A DNA stretch of 64,000 nt from the NCBI GenBank assembly GCA_027533425.1, contig JAPZUD010000005.1, positions 1-64,000 of the forward strand, given 5' to 3'. Within the stretch, counting starts at the first letter, position 1, and every line of letters begins with the position of its first letter. Below the pieces are notes generated by a model. That model searched no databases, was not told the DNA's origin, and worked only from the letters and a program-made list of their open reading frames with translations. Both the position numbers and the translations under genes were made by a program. This DNA is from Beijerinckiaceae bacterium (GTDB lineage: Bacteria; Pseudomonadota; Alphaproteobacteria; Rhizobiales; Beijerinckiaceae). Below, piece after piece: positions 8,923-17,824 of the stretch.

Positions 8923-10221
8923 TCAACCCACCGGGTCCCGGTCGACCGGCACACCGAGGCGGCGCGCGGCCTCGAGCCGGGGCGGCGGATCGACGAAGCT
9001 GCCGGGTTCGTTGACCTTGCGGTCGAGGATACGGCGGATGACGGTCTCCACCGCCTGCCGGCGCCCCTCGGGATGGTAGAACGAGCCCTTGACCTGGATC
9101 GTCGCTGCCAGCACGCGGATGAAGGCCTCGACCAGAGCGGCATCGACCGGTTCGGGTGACTGCCAGAAGCTGTCCAGCGTGCCCTGATGCGTCAGGCCTG
9201 GCATATCGTAGATTGCCATGCCGAGGATCTTGGTCGGGCACGTCTTGCGAAGCGAGAACAGACCGACGGTCGAGTTGATCATCACGCAGCCGCGCGCGCT
9301 GGCCAGCAGGCGCCCGAGATCACCGCCATCGATGAAGGAAACGCGGCCGGCAAGGCCATGCCGCTGTGCGGCGCGGGCAACGAGGCCCGCGAAATCCTCC
9401 GCGTTGTTGTCATGCGGGTGCTGCTTGACCACGAGATCGGCCCCGGCCGGCGCATGCCGGGCGAAGGAGGCGAAGACCATCTCGATCATCTCGCCCATAT
9501 GCGTGAAGGGCGAGTTGTCCCGGATCTGGTAGTCGCCCTGCAATTGCAGCGGCAGGACGAAATAGGGCTGCCCGGATGCCAGATGGGCCTCGATCGTCGC
9601 CTCGGCCGCCCGGGCCAGCGCCTTCTGGCGCATCAGGTGCGGAATGCCGACCAGCACTTCGAGGATGGAATTGTAGTGCTTGCCGGATTGCCAGCCCGGA
9701 TAGAGGGCCCGCCAGAAGAAGTTGAACCAGGAATAGGTCACTTCATGGAGGATCTCGGTCCAGAAACCGACTGGGTAGCGCACGACGAGATCGGGGTGCG
9801 GGCACTCGGCCGCGAGCGCGCGGTAATGCGCCGGATCGACCGGCATATGCGAATAGGCGCCCATGCCGCCCCGTTCGAGCGTGATCCAGTCCGGCCGGAG
9901 ATAACCGTTCTCGACGGCATAGGCCGGCAGGCCAGCCTCCTCCGCCACCTGGCGGGCCACGACGTGATACGCGAAGCGATCGGCGTAATAAACGATGTCG
10001 GTGATGCCCTCGCGGCGGACCAGGCGGCGGAGGAAATCGGGCCAGGCACGAAGACGGCCCCGATAATGGATGCCACCCAGGCGCCCCCAATAGATGAATT
10101 CGCCCAGCGCGAAATGCACCTTCACGACGCGATGACCGGCAGCCTCGAAGCCCCGGCCCAGTTCACGCCAGAACGGGGCGGTCGGGCCATGCAGCATCAG
10201 GATCACGCGGGACGACGACAT
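8923..10221 (-). CDS. KpsS/KpsC-family capsular polysaccharide protein
   Basis: A 432-residue protein of the Capsule_synth family (KpsS, LipB, WcbO types), cytoplasmic glycosyltransferases that build the Kdo linker joining capsule to its lipid anchor. The visible signature is ENGYLRPDWITLERGG, then the nucleotide-binding elements VVKQHPHDNN near residue 265 and MINSTVGLFSLR near 315, followed by CPTKILG. The start is the ATG at 10221, just before SSSRVILMLHG; the frame extends 20 codons upstream without similarity. It is the last gene of a minus-strand series and lies near a Wza-like exporter, consistent with a capsule-like product. Whether it transfers Kdo here is inferred from the family. 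Confidence 0.85.
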   Translation of the reverse strand: MSSSRVILMLHGPTAPFWRELGRGFEAAGHRVVKVHFALGEFIYWGRLGGIHYRGRLRAWPDFLRRLVRREGITDIVYYADRFAYHVVARQVAEEAGLPAYAVENGYLRPDWITLERGGMGAYSHMPVDPAHYRALAAECPHPDLVVRYPVGFWTEILHEVTYSWFNFFWRALYPGWQSGKHYNSILEVLVGIPHLMRQKALARAAEATIEAHLASGQPYFVLPLQLQGDYQIRDNSPFTHMGEMIEMVFASFARHAPAGADLVVKQHPHDNNAEDFAGLVARAAQRHGLAGRVSFIDGGDLGRLLASARGCVMINSTVGLFSLRKTCPTKILGMAIYDMPGLTHQGTLDSFWQSPEPVDAALVEAFIRVLAATIQVKGSFYHPEGRRQAVETVIRRILDRKVNEPGSFVDPPPRLEAARRLGVPVDRDPVG

Positions 10222-10364
10222 CGGATTCCGGTCAAGCTCCGGTTGAGTGCTGGCTTGCCCGCCAGCGCGGACCCGGACCACCGTCTAGCGCGATTTGCCG
10301 CAGGCCGGGAGCCGAAAATACCGGGCATGCACAGCGCTGGCGGATATGCGCTGGCCGGAAGCGG

Positions 10365-12023
10365 TCAAAGCCGGCCGCGCAGCCTTTCGACCAGCATGTG
10401 GATGCTGAGCCCCTGCTGGTCGGCATGCGGCGCGTGGTTCGAGGCCGGCAACGTCCCGACGGCACGCTCGGCGAAGACCATCCGCATGGGCATGACAAGC
10501 GCCTCGCCGAAAGCGATGGCCTCGCGGTTGCCGATGGCGGCGAGGAAGCTCAGCACATGGGCGGATGTATCCGGGAAGGCGCTGCGGATCACATCCTGGT
10601 CGCGTTCATTGGCCAGCCGCATCGCAAAGATGGTCGAACATTGCGAGAAGATGGTCGGATCGAGTTCGCTCGGGCGCTGCGAGATCAGGCCGAGATAACA
10701 GCCATATTTGCGGCCTTCCTTGGCGATCCGCGCGATGGCCCGGCGCACCGGACCAAAGGCGCTGCGCTCGTCCTGCGGGATGTAGCGATGTGCCTCCTCG
10801 CAGGCGAGGACGATCTCGTAGCCCGCGCCGGCATGCATCGCCGTCTCGAAGGCGAAGCGCGCCAGCACGGAGACGATGGCACTGACGACATCGGCTGGAA
10901 CGCCAGCCAGCTGCAGGATGGTGATCCGCCGCCCGGGATCGGCGATGCGGAAGATCTGGCGGAGCAGGTCTTCCAGCACGTCGCCTGATTCGCCACTGGC
11001 GAACATGAACTCGAATTGCGGATCGTTCTTCAGGCTGTCGAGGCGGGTCTTCAGGCTGCGCAGGTCCGAACGCTTGTAGCGCGGCTCCAGGCGACCGAGA
11101 TGTTCGTCGATCGAGGCGATGATATCGCCGAGGCGATAGGGCGAAGGCGCGTCAACCGAGGTTGCCTGGCTCTCACCGCGCAACTGGCGCTTGAGAATGC
11201 CACTCTGGAACGTGCTGATTTCGGCCCGGAAGGCATCCTTGGCCTCGGTGATTGCCTCGCGCAGGAACTCGATCTCGCCCTCCGGCGCCTCGCGGCCCCG
11301 GAACAGCACATGGGTGAATTCCTCGAAGCTGAAGAGATAATACGGGAAGGACAGTCTGCGCAGGTCCAGGACAACGGCATCCTTGCCGAAGGCGGCAGCG
11401 AATTCGTTATGCGGATCAAGGATGAGCGCCCGGAGGTTCGGGCGGGTGGCAATGGCTTCCGTCATCAGGATCGAGAAGGAGGTGGACTTGCCGACGCCGG
11501 TCGAACCGACAAGCGCGAAATGCTGGCGCAGCATTGCGTCAAGATCGACATGCGCCTTGAGGTCAGGCGCCTGGGCGAGCGCCCCGATCACCGCGCCATG
11601 GCCGGAACGCACGGCATAGATCGCCTCGAGATCATCCTGCCGGATGACATGCGCCTTTGCCCCGAGGCCCGGATATTCCCGGATGCCGCGCCGGAAGACA
11701 GGCCTGCCCTCGGCATTGTCCTGGATCTCGCCGACCAGCTCGATCTGGACATGGGTGCGGGGGGGCAGGCCCGCCGCCGTGCCAGTGCCCTCGGCCTGCA
11801 TCTCGTAGACGAAGCCGACAATGCGGCTGGAGCGCCCCAGCAGTGTGATCAGGCTGCCGACCGACCAGCGGCTCGCGCGTTCAGCCTGGATCTCCGCCGT
11901 ATCGGCGAGAATGGTGCCGCGCGCGCCGGAACAGGCAATGAGGACGCCAAGGCTCCGATCCTGCGGCTGATCCAGCAGCCTGCGCTCGATCATATCCAGT
12001 TCCCGCGCCACCCGATTCTGCAT
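10365..12023 (-). CDS. HerA-like (DUF87) hexameric ATPase
   Basis: A 552-residue P-loop ATPase of the HerA/FtsK group. It has an N-terminal beta-barrel-like region of about 130 residues, Walker A GSTGVGKST near residue 175, Walker B LILDPHNEF near 201, and late motifs IVLACEEAHRYIP and ISQRPSELDPTIFSQC with sensor/arginine-finger positions in the C-terminal quarter. Relatives translocate DNA or act as engines of defence and repair complexes with NurA nucleases or SIR2 effectors. No such partner gene is adjacent; the neighbours are polysaccharide genes. The start at 12023 was preferred to one at 12065 because the conserved part begins with ARELDMIERRLL. Its role here is unknown. Confidence 0.8.
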   Translation of the reverse strand: MQNRVARELDMIERRLLDQPQDRSLGVLIACSGARGTILADTAEIQAERASRWSVGSLITLLGRSSRIVGFVYEMQAEGTGTAAGLPPRTHVQIELVGEIQDNAEGRPVFRRGIREYPGLGAKAHVIRQDDLEAIYAVRSGHGAVIGALAQAPDLKAHVDLDAMLRQHFALVGSTGVGKSTSFSILMTEAIATRPNLRALILDPHNEFAAAFGKDAVVLDLRRLSFPYYLFSFEEFTHVLFRGREAPEGEIEFLREAITEAKDAFRAEISTFQSGILKRQLRGESQATSVDAPSPYRLGDIIASIDEHLGRLEPRYKRSDLRSLKTRLDSLKNDPQFEFMFASGESGDVLEDLLRQIFRIADPGRRITILQLAGVPADVVSAIVSVLARFAFETAMHAGAGYEIVLACEEAHRYIPQDERSAFGPVRRAIARIAKEGRKYGCYLGLISQRPSELDPTIFSQCSTIFAMRLANERDQDVIRSAFPDTSAHVLSFLAAIGNREAIAFGEALVMPMRMVFAERAVGTLPASNHAPHADQQGLSIHMLVERLRGRL

Positions 12024-12143
12024 CCCTGACCCCGAAATTCCCTGCCGGCGGCTGCCATCCGGCATCCGTCATCCAGCCTGTCCGGCGGACCATATCCTGA
12101 AATAGTTATGGAAAATCCTACGGACGCCGCCGGGCAGGAACAT

Positions 12144-12950
12144 CTACCGCGTCGCATGCTTCCTCAGGATCCGCCGCTGCTGCCAACGGAAGACAGGTGC
12201 GTAGAGCGAATGGAACAGGCCGAGCAGCCGGATTGGCCAGCCGGGCAACAGCATGAACCGGCCTGCCCGCGCGCCCTCGAGGATCGACCGGGCCACGGCC
12301 TCGGCGGAAAGCAGGCCACCACCGGCCGTGATCTCGCGGGTCGCGGCCGGCTTGGTCAGATTCTCGTGGGCATATTGCGGGGTATCCGTGTCAGGCGGAC
12401 AGGCCAGGCTCACGGCAATGCCAGCGCCTTCCAGTTCGAGCTGAAGCGATTCCGCAAGGCCGCGCAATGCGAATTTCCCGGGGCCATAGGCGGAATAGCC
12501 GGCAATGCCGACAAAGGCCGCGGCCGAGGAGACGAGCGTGATCCAGCTGCCGCGGCCGAGAAACGGCAAGGCCGCATGGACGAGATGGAGCGTGCCGAAA
12601 TAGTTCACGTCCATATGCAGGCGATGGGAGGCAAGCGGCGTCTCGGCAAACAGGCCCGGCTCGGCCATGCCGGCCGAGGTGACCAGCCAGTCGATCCGGC
12701 CATGACGGGCGCCGATGGCCACGATCACGGCGGCGGCGGCGTCGGGATCGGTCACGTCGAGGCTGTGAAGATCGATACCGGCGGCGCCTTCCGGGGCGAG
12801 ACGGGCCTTCGCCTCCTCGAGCACGGCCGCACGGCGGGCGATCAGGTGGAGATGCCAGCCCTCGCGGGCGAGAAGCCGGGCCAGGGCAAGGCCGATGCCG
12901 CTCGACCCGCCCGAAATGACCGCGACGGGAGGGCCGGTATCGCCGGCCAT
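12144..12950 (-). CDS. Short-chain dehydrogenase, 3-ketodihydrosphingosine-reductase-like
   Basis: A 268-residue classical SDR with the NADP loop SGGSSGIG (residues 13-20), catalytic serine in SSAAAF and the YGPGK Tyr/Lys pair near residue 155. The following FALRGLAESLQ and CPPDTDTPQYAHEN strongly recall 3-ketodihydrosphingosine reductase, the second step of sphingolipid base synthesis. The tail contains a hydrophobic RFMLLPGWPIRLLGLFHSLYAP segment suited to membrane association. No serine palmitoyltransferase gene is nearby, so a sphingolipid role is inference from motifs only. It starts 4 bases after the exporter gene's stop, so the two are cotranscribed. Confidence 0.8.
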   Translation of the reverse strand: MAGDTGPPVAVISGGSSGIGLALARLLAREGWHLHLIARRAAVLEEAKARLAPEGAAGIDLHSLDVTDPDAAAAVIVAIGARHGRIDWLVTSAGMAEPGLFAETPLASHRLHMDVNYFGTLHLVHAALPFLGRGSWITLVSSAAAFVGIAGYSAYGPGKFALRGLAESLQLELEGAGIAVSLACPPDTDTPQYAHENLTKPAATREITAGGGLLSAEAVARSILEGARAGRFMLLPGWPIRLLGLFHSLYAPVFRWQQRRILRKHATR

Positions 12951-12954
12951 GCCA

Positions 12955-14118
12955 TCAGAATCCGCTGGCGAGGGCCGAGGCGGTCAGGGCCGGCTGGGCC
13001 GCCGTGTTGAACAGGGCGAGAACCTTCTGGAGTTCGTTCAGCGGCGCGTTCGCGATGTAGACCATGTCGCGGTTGCGGACGTCGATCTTCTGCGCGAGGA
13101 AATACGAGCGTGGATCCCGCATGTTGACGCGATAGACGACGGGCACGCGGGTATCGCGGGCGGCGAGCGCGAAATTCGGATCGAGCTGGCGGGCAATATC
13201 GGCCGATTCGTAGCGAAGCAGGAACACGCCTTCCGGATCGGACCGGAAATCGAGCAGGCCGCCGGCCTTGGCGAGGGCCTGTTCGAGCGTGATGCCGGCC
13301 GCATCGAAGGGCACGACGGCATTGCGGCCGGTGGCGCCGAAGGCCGAGAAGGTCTGCGGATCGCGGATCACCGTGAGAACATCACTCGGATGGGCGTAGA
13401 TATTCTCGGACGGGTTCTGGATCAGCCGCTGCATCGGAACGGTGACGGCGCGGCCGCCGCGCTGCAGGCTGACGAAGGTTTCATGCGCCGGGGCGCGGAT
13501 GCCGCCGGCCGTGGCCAGCACATCGAGGATGCGCTCCCCGCGGACCGAAAGCGGCACGCGGGCACCATTGGTGACTTCGCCGAGGATGGTCACCGCATTG
13601 GACATGCCGCGCGGCACGGTGACGAGCACCTGCGGCTCGATGGCCTTGCCTGTCAGGCGCTCGACGATGCGGCGCTCGACTTCCGGCGTGGTGAGGCCGG
13701 CCACGGCAACGCGGCCGGCATAGGGAACCGTGATCGAGCCATCGCGGGCAACAACCTGCTCGGGAATGACGGCCGAGCGCGCGCCGGTGGAATTGCGGTC
13801 GATGGCGGGCGAGGAGAACAGACCGCCGGCCGCCGCTTCCCAGATGGTCACGAGGATCGTGTCACCGATGCCGATCCGCTGCGAGGGCGGTGGCCGGCGA
13901 TCACCGAAACTGTCGTTGAACGAGCGGGCACGCGTGCCGGAGAGGATGGTCACGACCTCCTCGTTCACGTCACGCAGGATATAGCGGATCTGCGTCTCGT
14001 TCGACGAGGCCATGGTGACTTCGGCCGAAGTCGGACCCGATGACGGCAGGGCGGAACATCCCGCGAGGCCGATGGCCGCGAGAACAAAGCCTGCCCAAGT
14101 CCTGAAGCTGGAAATCAT
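12955..14118 (-). CDS. Wza/BexD-like polysaccharide export lipoprotein
   Basis: An outer-membrane channel component of capsule or exopolysaccharide export, 387 residues from the ATG at 14118. A TTG six codons upstream is possible. The N-terminus is a lipoprotein signal ending LAGC, with the lipidated Cys at residue 21. A Poly_export domain follows (IGIGDTILVTIWEAA, then DGSITVPYAGRVAVAGLT), then SLBB-type segments (VTILGEVTNGARVPL; ALAKAGGLLDFRSDPEGVFLLR). No Wzc-type kinase or flippase gene is in the window. It leads a unit with the SDR at 12144 and lies downstream of a CtrA-like box. Confidence 0.9.
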   Translation of the reverse strand: MISSFRTWAGFVLAAIGLAGCSALPSSGPTSAEVTMASSNETQIRYILRDVNEEVVTILSGTRARSFNDSFGDRRPPPSQRIGIGDTILVTIWEAAAGGLFSSPAIDRNSTGARSAVIPEQVVARDGSITVPYAGRVAVAGLTTPEVERRIVERLTGKAIEPQVLVTVPRGMSNAVTILGEVTNGARVPLSVRGERILDVLATAGGIRAPAHETFVSLQRGGRAVTVPMQRLIQNPSENIYAHPSDVLTVIRDPQTFSAFGATGRNAVVPFDAAGITLEQALAKAGGLLDFRSDPEGVFLLRYESADIARQLDPNFALAARDTRVPVVYRVNMRDPRSYFLAQKIDVRNRDMVYIANAPLNELQKVLALFNTAAQPALTASALASGF

Positions 14119-14233
14119 CCGGTCTACCAAACCCAACCCGTCACGTCTTACGCACCCTGACTACACAGTCGCACGCCGAAAGCAAATGATCCGTGACACG
14201 ATTGTGGTTCCCTGACGCAATTTCGCAACAGGT

Positions 14234-14248
14234 TTAATGCCAGCTTAA
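14234..14248. promoter_or_regulatory. Candidate CtrA binding box (TTAA-N7-TTAA)
   Basis: The sequence TTAATGCCAGCTTAA matches the alphaproteobacterial CtrA consensus TTAA-N7-TTAA exactly, in a locally AT-rich gap. It lies about 115 bases before the start of the polysaccharide-export gene and just after the stop of the acyltransferase gene. CtrA controls cell-cycle and envelope genes in this class. Binding is inferred from the motif only; TTAA pairs also occur by chance in AT-rich gaps. Confidence 0.4.
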
Positions 14249-14262
14249 CCATATGAAATTCA

Positions 14263-15147
14263 TCATGTTTTCTGGTCAATCGGGGCAATGGAATCGTCGA
14301 GGAAGTACCAGCGGGGGATATTGGCCGCCACGATCGGCTCGACTTCGGCATTGAGGAAGGCGACATCGGCCAGCCGGTCCGGCCGGGCCCGTTCCGGCAG
14401 CGCGAAAGGCGCGCCGAAACGCAGCCGGAACCGGGCACCGGCAAGGCGTTCGCTGTGGCAGATCACGAACCGCGCGCCGGTATGGCGGGAAAGCCGGGCA
14501 GCAATCGAGAGATTGCCCGCCTCGTGCGGCTCCCGCCCGAAGAGGGGGCCCATCGTGCGGCCGTCGCGGGCCTCGTCGGGGAAAATCATGACCACCCGAT
14601 TCGCGCGCAGCCGGCGCATCGCCTCGCGCACGCCGGAGGCATCGGGCCGGAGCAGGTCGACGCCGAATCGCCTGCGGGTCTTCACCGCCACCTCGCGCTC
14701 CAGCAAATCGTCGGGCGGCTGGTAGAACGAGGTCAGCGGAATGCCGGCCTGCTGGAAGACCGGGCCGAAGGTTTCCCAGTTGCCGGTATGCAGGCCAATG
14801 GCGATGACAGGCTCACGCCCGGCCAGGACGCGGAATGCGTCGAGCCCCTCGATAGCCAGCCGGCCCTCGCGGTGGAACCGGTGGATGACCGAGAATTCGG
14901 CCATGATCCGGCCGACTCCGTCGAGGAACTCCTCGATCCAGGCATCGAGCTGTTCCGGCGTCGCACCCGGGCGGTGCCGGGCGAGATTGGCCCGGGCATT
15001 GGCCATGATCTCCGGCCGGTTCAGCCGGACATTCCGGCGGATGCCATGGCTGCCGATATTCGAGGCCCAATCCGTCGGAAGCAGGCCAAGGGCATGATAG
15101 ATGGCGCGCTTGGCCCAGTATTCCGCGTTCCGCTCGCCGGTGCTCAT
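14263..15147 (-). CDS. LpxL/HtrB-family lysophospholipid acyltransferase
   Basis: A 294-residue acyltransferase of the lipid A biosynthesis (HtrB/LpxL) family, which transfers acyl chains from acyl-ACP to lipid A or related lipids at the inner membrane. The H-x4-D/E catalytic motif appears as HTGNWE near residue 123. It is followed by MIFPDEARDGRTMGPLFGR, which fits the family's substrate-binding block. The start ATG at 15147 lies 7 bases after the P450 stop, so the two are almost certainly cotranscribed. There is no obvious N-terminal membrane anchor, which is somewhat unusual. The acceptor is unknown; the company of P450 and ketosphinganine-reductase-like genes suggests an unusual lipid. 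Confidence 0.85.
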   Translation of the reverse strand: MSTGERNAEYWAKRAIYHALGLLPTDWASNIGSHGIRRNVRLNRPEIMANARANLARHRPGATPEQLDAWIEEFLDGVGRIMAEFSVIHRFHREGRLAIEGLDAFRVLAGREPVIAIGLHTGNWETFGPVFQQAGIPLTSFYQPPDDLLEREVAVKTRRRFGVDLLRPDASGVREAMRRLRANRVVMIFPDEARDGRTMGPLFGREPHEAGNLSIAARLSRHTGARFVICHSERLAGARFRLRFGAPFALPERARPDRLADVAFLNAEVEPIVAANIPRWYFLDDSIAPIDQKT

Positions 15148-15154
15148 GCGAGGC

Positions 15155-16567
15155 TCAGCGCGGATGGACCGTGACGGGCATGCCGCCGGCCGGACGCAGC
15201 GTGAGCCGGCAGACCGGCTCGGCGACATAGCCCGGGCGCGGCGCCACCCGGAACATCCGGACGAGGATCGCCAGGCAGAGGATAGCCTCCGAGAGGCCGA
15301 AATTCAGCCCGGCGCAGATCCGCGGCCCGACCGAGAAGGGAATGAAGGCGAAGGGATTGTAGCGCGCGTTGTTCTCGAAGCGCTCGGGCATGAAATGCGC
15401 AGGGTTCTCCCAGATGTCGGGGCAGCGCTGGATCAGCCAGGGGGCGATCATGACGAGGCCGCCCTTGGCCACCGGCAATCCACCCACCTCGTCGGCCTCG
15501 CGCGCCTGGCGCGGCAGGAGCGGGACCGGCGGGTACAGCCGTAGCGTCTCCATGATGACCGAGCGGGCATAGTCGAGCTTGTCGAGATCCTCGATCGTCG
15601 GGGTGCGGCCGGGGCAATGCGTGTCCAGCTCGGCCAGCAGCTTCTGCTCGACCCAGGGTGATTTGGCCACGCAATAGAGCGCCCAGGTCAGCGTGGTGGC
15701 GGTGGTTTCGTGGCCCGCCATGAAGATGGTCGCGGCCTCGTTGCGCAGGGCCGTGACATCGAGCGCGAGTTCCGGATTGCGCTGCTGGCGCTTGATCAGC
15801 AGGTCGACCATCGAGCCGGAATCGCCGTCACCGGCGAGATGGGCGTTGATGACATCCTCGACGACCGAATGCACCATCTCGACCGAGCGGCGCTTGCCCG
15901 GGCCGTGCAGAACCGGCCAGCCCTCGTCCCAGCCGAGGAAATAGCCAAGATTGAAGTTGTCGATCGACTTCTGGTAGCTGGTGAAGCCCTCGATCACCCG
16001 CCGGGCCGCGGCGGCACCAAGATTCCGGCCGAACACGGTCTGGGCGATGATCTCGGCCGTCAGTTCGGCCATCGAGGCGGTGAGCTCGAACTCCGCGTCC
16101 GCGCGCAGGGTTTGCCAATGCTCGGCGAAAGCCAGCGTCACCTGCTCCATCGTGATGCCAAAAGCCGGGACGCGGTTCTTGTGGACGATGTCGGCCACAA
16201 GCGGGCGGCGGGTCTTCCAGGTCTCGCCTTCGGAGATGAAGAGGCCGTCACCGAGCAGGACCTCGAGGGCGCGCCGCATCTGCGGGCTCTTGCGCTCGAA
16301 ATTCTGGTGGCGCGTCACCATCACGTATTTGATGTGTTCGGGCGAATTGACCACGACGACTTCACGGCCGAGCACATCGAACCGGTCGAGACCGGCGCGG
16401 TAGCTGTCCACCATCCAGTTGCCGAGCAGGCTGTGCCGGGCACCCAGGACGATGGCGGTCAGGCTTGGCGCGTCCTTGCGCGGCTCGGGATGCGGGGCAA
16501 TGAAATAGCCGTCGCCGCATTCCTCGATTACCCTCGGGGGGGTGTAGAGCCGGAAGGCGATACCCAT
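15155..16567 (-). CDS. Cytochrome P450
   Basis: A 470-residue soluble-type P450 monooxygenase. All hallmarks are intact: I-helix oxygen-binding motif AGHETTATTLTW near residue 284, K-helix ETLR, the PERF meander (FMPERFENN), and the heme loop FSVGPRICAG with the ligand Cys near residue 416. The long B-C region and the PPVPLLPR segment resemble fatty-acid or terpenoid hydroxylating P450s (CYP4/102-like), but this cannot be settled by eye. No ferredoxin or reductase gene is adjacent. It is cotranscribed with the LpxL-like acyltransferase, suggesting hydroxylation of a lipid acyl chain. The start at 16567 precedes MGIAFRLYTPP. Confidence 0.92.
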   Translation of the reverse strand: MGIAFRLYTPPRVIEECGDGYFIAPHPEPRKDAPSLTAIVLGARHSLLGNWMVDSYRAGLDRFDVLGREVVVVNSPEHIKYVMVTRHQNFERKSPQMRRALEVLLGDGLFISEGETWKTRRPLVADIVHKNRVPAFGITMEQVTLAFAEHWQTLRADAEFELTASMAELTAEIIAQTVFGRNLGAAAARRVIEGFTSYQKSIDNFNLGYFLGWDEGWPVLHGPGKRRSVEMVHSVVEDVINAHLAGDGDSGSMVDLLIKRQQRNPELALDVTALRNEAATIFMAGHETTATTLTWALYCVAKSPWVEQKLLAELDTHCPGRTPTIEDLDKLDYARSVIMETLRLYPPVPLLPRQAREADEVGGLPVAKGGLVMIAPWLIQRCPDIWENPAHFMPERFENNARYNPFAFIPFSVGPRICAGLNFGLSEAILCLAILVRMFRVAPRPGYVAEPVCRLTLRPAGGMPVTVHPR

Positions 16568-16642
16568 CGACGTGCCCCGCTTGCCTTGCCTGTTCGGTAT
16601 TCCCGGCCGGTTCTTCCTGCTAACCGGCCCCGAGGTCAAGGA

Positions 16643-16681
16643 TTTCCTGAAAGCCCCCCCCTGGGCCGGCTGTTCAGGAAA
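16643..16681 (-). terminator. Long hairpin at the end of the DUF2793 gene
   Basis: TTTCCTGAA (16643-16651) and TTCAGGAAA (16673-16681) are perfectly complementary. The stem extends inward through AGCC/GGCT with a one-base bulge. The hairpin overlaps the stop codon of the DUF2793 gene and precedes the P450 gene. No clear T-run follows on the minus strand, so it may be a weak terminator or an mRNA-stability element. Confidence 0.5.
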
Positions 16682-17504
16682 CCGGCACCCTGTCTGTCAC
16701 GCGGCGCCAGAGCGCCCCGTCGGAGAAGCAGACCACCGCCCCGCCGGGCGCATCGGTGACATGGATCAACGCCCCGGCGCCGCTGGCGACCGGATCGGGC
16801 AGGTTTGCCCGCGCGACGGCGCCGAGCCGGAGCGCACCGGCGAGATGCAGCGCCACCGAAGGGGCGGTGATGCCACCGAGACCGACGCGGCCATCGGGCT
16901 GGATGGCAAGGGCCGTCAGCCATGCCTGGCCATCGCCGGACATCTTGAAGGCCAGCGCGTCATTGCCGACCGTCCCGATCTCGGCCCGGCCGGACCAGCC
17001 GGTCTGGAACAGCAGGCTGGCCGTCGCCGCTGCCATCGCCTTGTTGAGCTTGAGCTGATGGCCTTCGCCATCATGGGTCAGCAGCGTGGCCCTGCCGCGG
17101 ACCGCGAGTCGGTCAGCCCCTTCGGCCCGGGTTCCGATGCCGAGACTGTCGAGATCCTGAAGCGGGCCGATGGCCGGGATCCACCCGGCCGGAGTGAAGG
17201 CGAGCAGCCGCGCCTCGTCCTCGATCCAGGCCAGCCAGCCTTGTCCCGGCGCGACAAGCACCCAGCCGCCGTCCTGCCATGCCGCCACCTGCCCGCCCCG
17301 GCCCTGCCACAGGCCGGTGGCGCCTTCCGGCACCAGAAAGCGAGCGCCCTCGCCCGGCCCCTCCGGCGGCGCGCCGATCGAACGGGAGCGGACGGAGAGC
17401 TGCACCAGCATATCGAGGCGGCGCAGCGATTCATTCAGCGTGACATGCTTCTGGGCCTGTCCGGCGGCCAGATAGGGCAAGGAAAGAAGGGGCGTCTCGT
17501 CCAT
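16674..17504 (-). CDS. DUF2793 domain protein
   Basis: A 276-residue protein beginning ETPLLSLPYLAAGQAQKHVTLNESLRRLD (shown in part: PYLAAGQAQKHVTLNE). This is the typical opening of DUF2793 proteins, found near phage-tail and gene-transfer-agent genes in alphaproteobacteria. The first ~100 residues carry the domain (GATGLWQGRGGQVAAWQDGG). The rest is a glycine/alanine-rich, tail-fibre-like extension. A good ribosome-binding site (GAGGA) precedes the ATG. No other phage or GTA gene is in the window, so it is an orphan. The molecular function is unknown. Confidence 0.8.
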   Translation of the reverse strand: MDETPLLSLPYLAAGQAQKHVTLNESLRRLDMLVQLSVRSRSIGAPPEGPGEGARFLVPEGATGLWQGRGGQVAAWQDGGWVLVAPGQGWLAWIEDEARLLAFTPAGWIPAIGPLQDLDSLGIGTRAEGADRLAVRGRATLLTHDGEGHQLKLNKAMAAATASLLFQTGWSGRAEIGTVGNDALAFKMSGDGQAWLTALAIQPDGRVGLGGITAPSVALHLAGALRLGAVARANLPDPVASGAGALIHVTDAPGGAVVCFSDGALWRRVTDRVPVS

Positions 17505-17824
17505 GGCGGTCCTCGTGTTCTGACAGAGATGCGGAGGATAGGGCTGCCTCCCGGGCCGGGGCGCATCGCCGGAGTTGGCGGCCGCGCAGGCGCCTGAGCG
17601 GGTTCCGCTTTTCCCCCCGGCTTGCGGCGGGTGTCACGCCGTCGGGACACGACATTGCGCGGGAAGACCCCTGCCGACTTCCTGCCGGGTTGCTCCAAAC
17701 GCCGGGAATCGTGACAACACGGCCTTAAGCACGTCGCCAAACCGGGGCCTTTGTCGAAAAATCTCGCCATTTCCCGGTAACCACTCGGGGCCTAGGGTCC
17801 TCCCGCGTTTGGCGGGGGTTAGGC
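17505..17824. other. Divergent non-coding region with hairpin before the GGDEF-EAL start
   Basis: A 320-base gap between the divergent DUF2793 and cyclic-di-GMP genes, in which no gene was recognised. Near its right end, 17800-17818 can fold into a 7-bp hairpin (CTCCCGC / GCGGGGG, loop GTTTG). Its right arm contains the only Shine-Dalgarno-like G-run before the TTG start at 17825. This could limit translation. Promoters must lie here, but none matched well. Confidence 0.4.
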
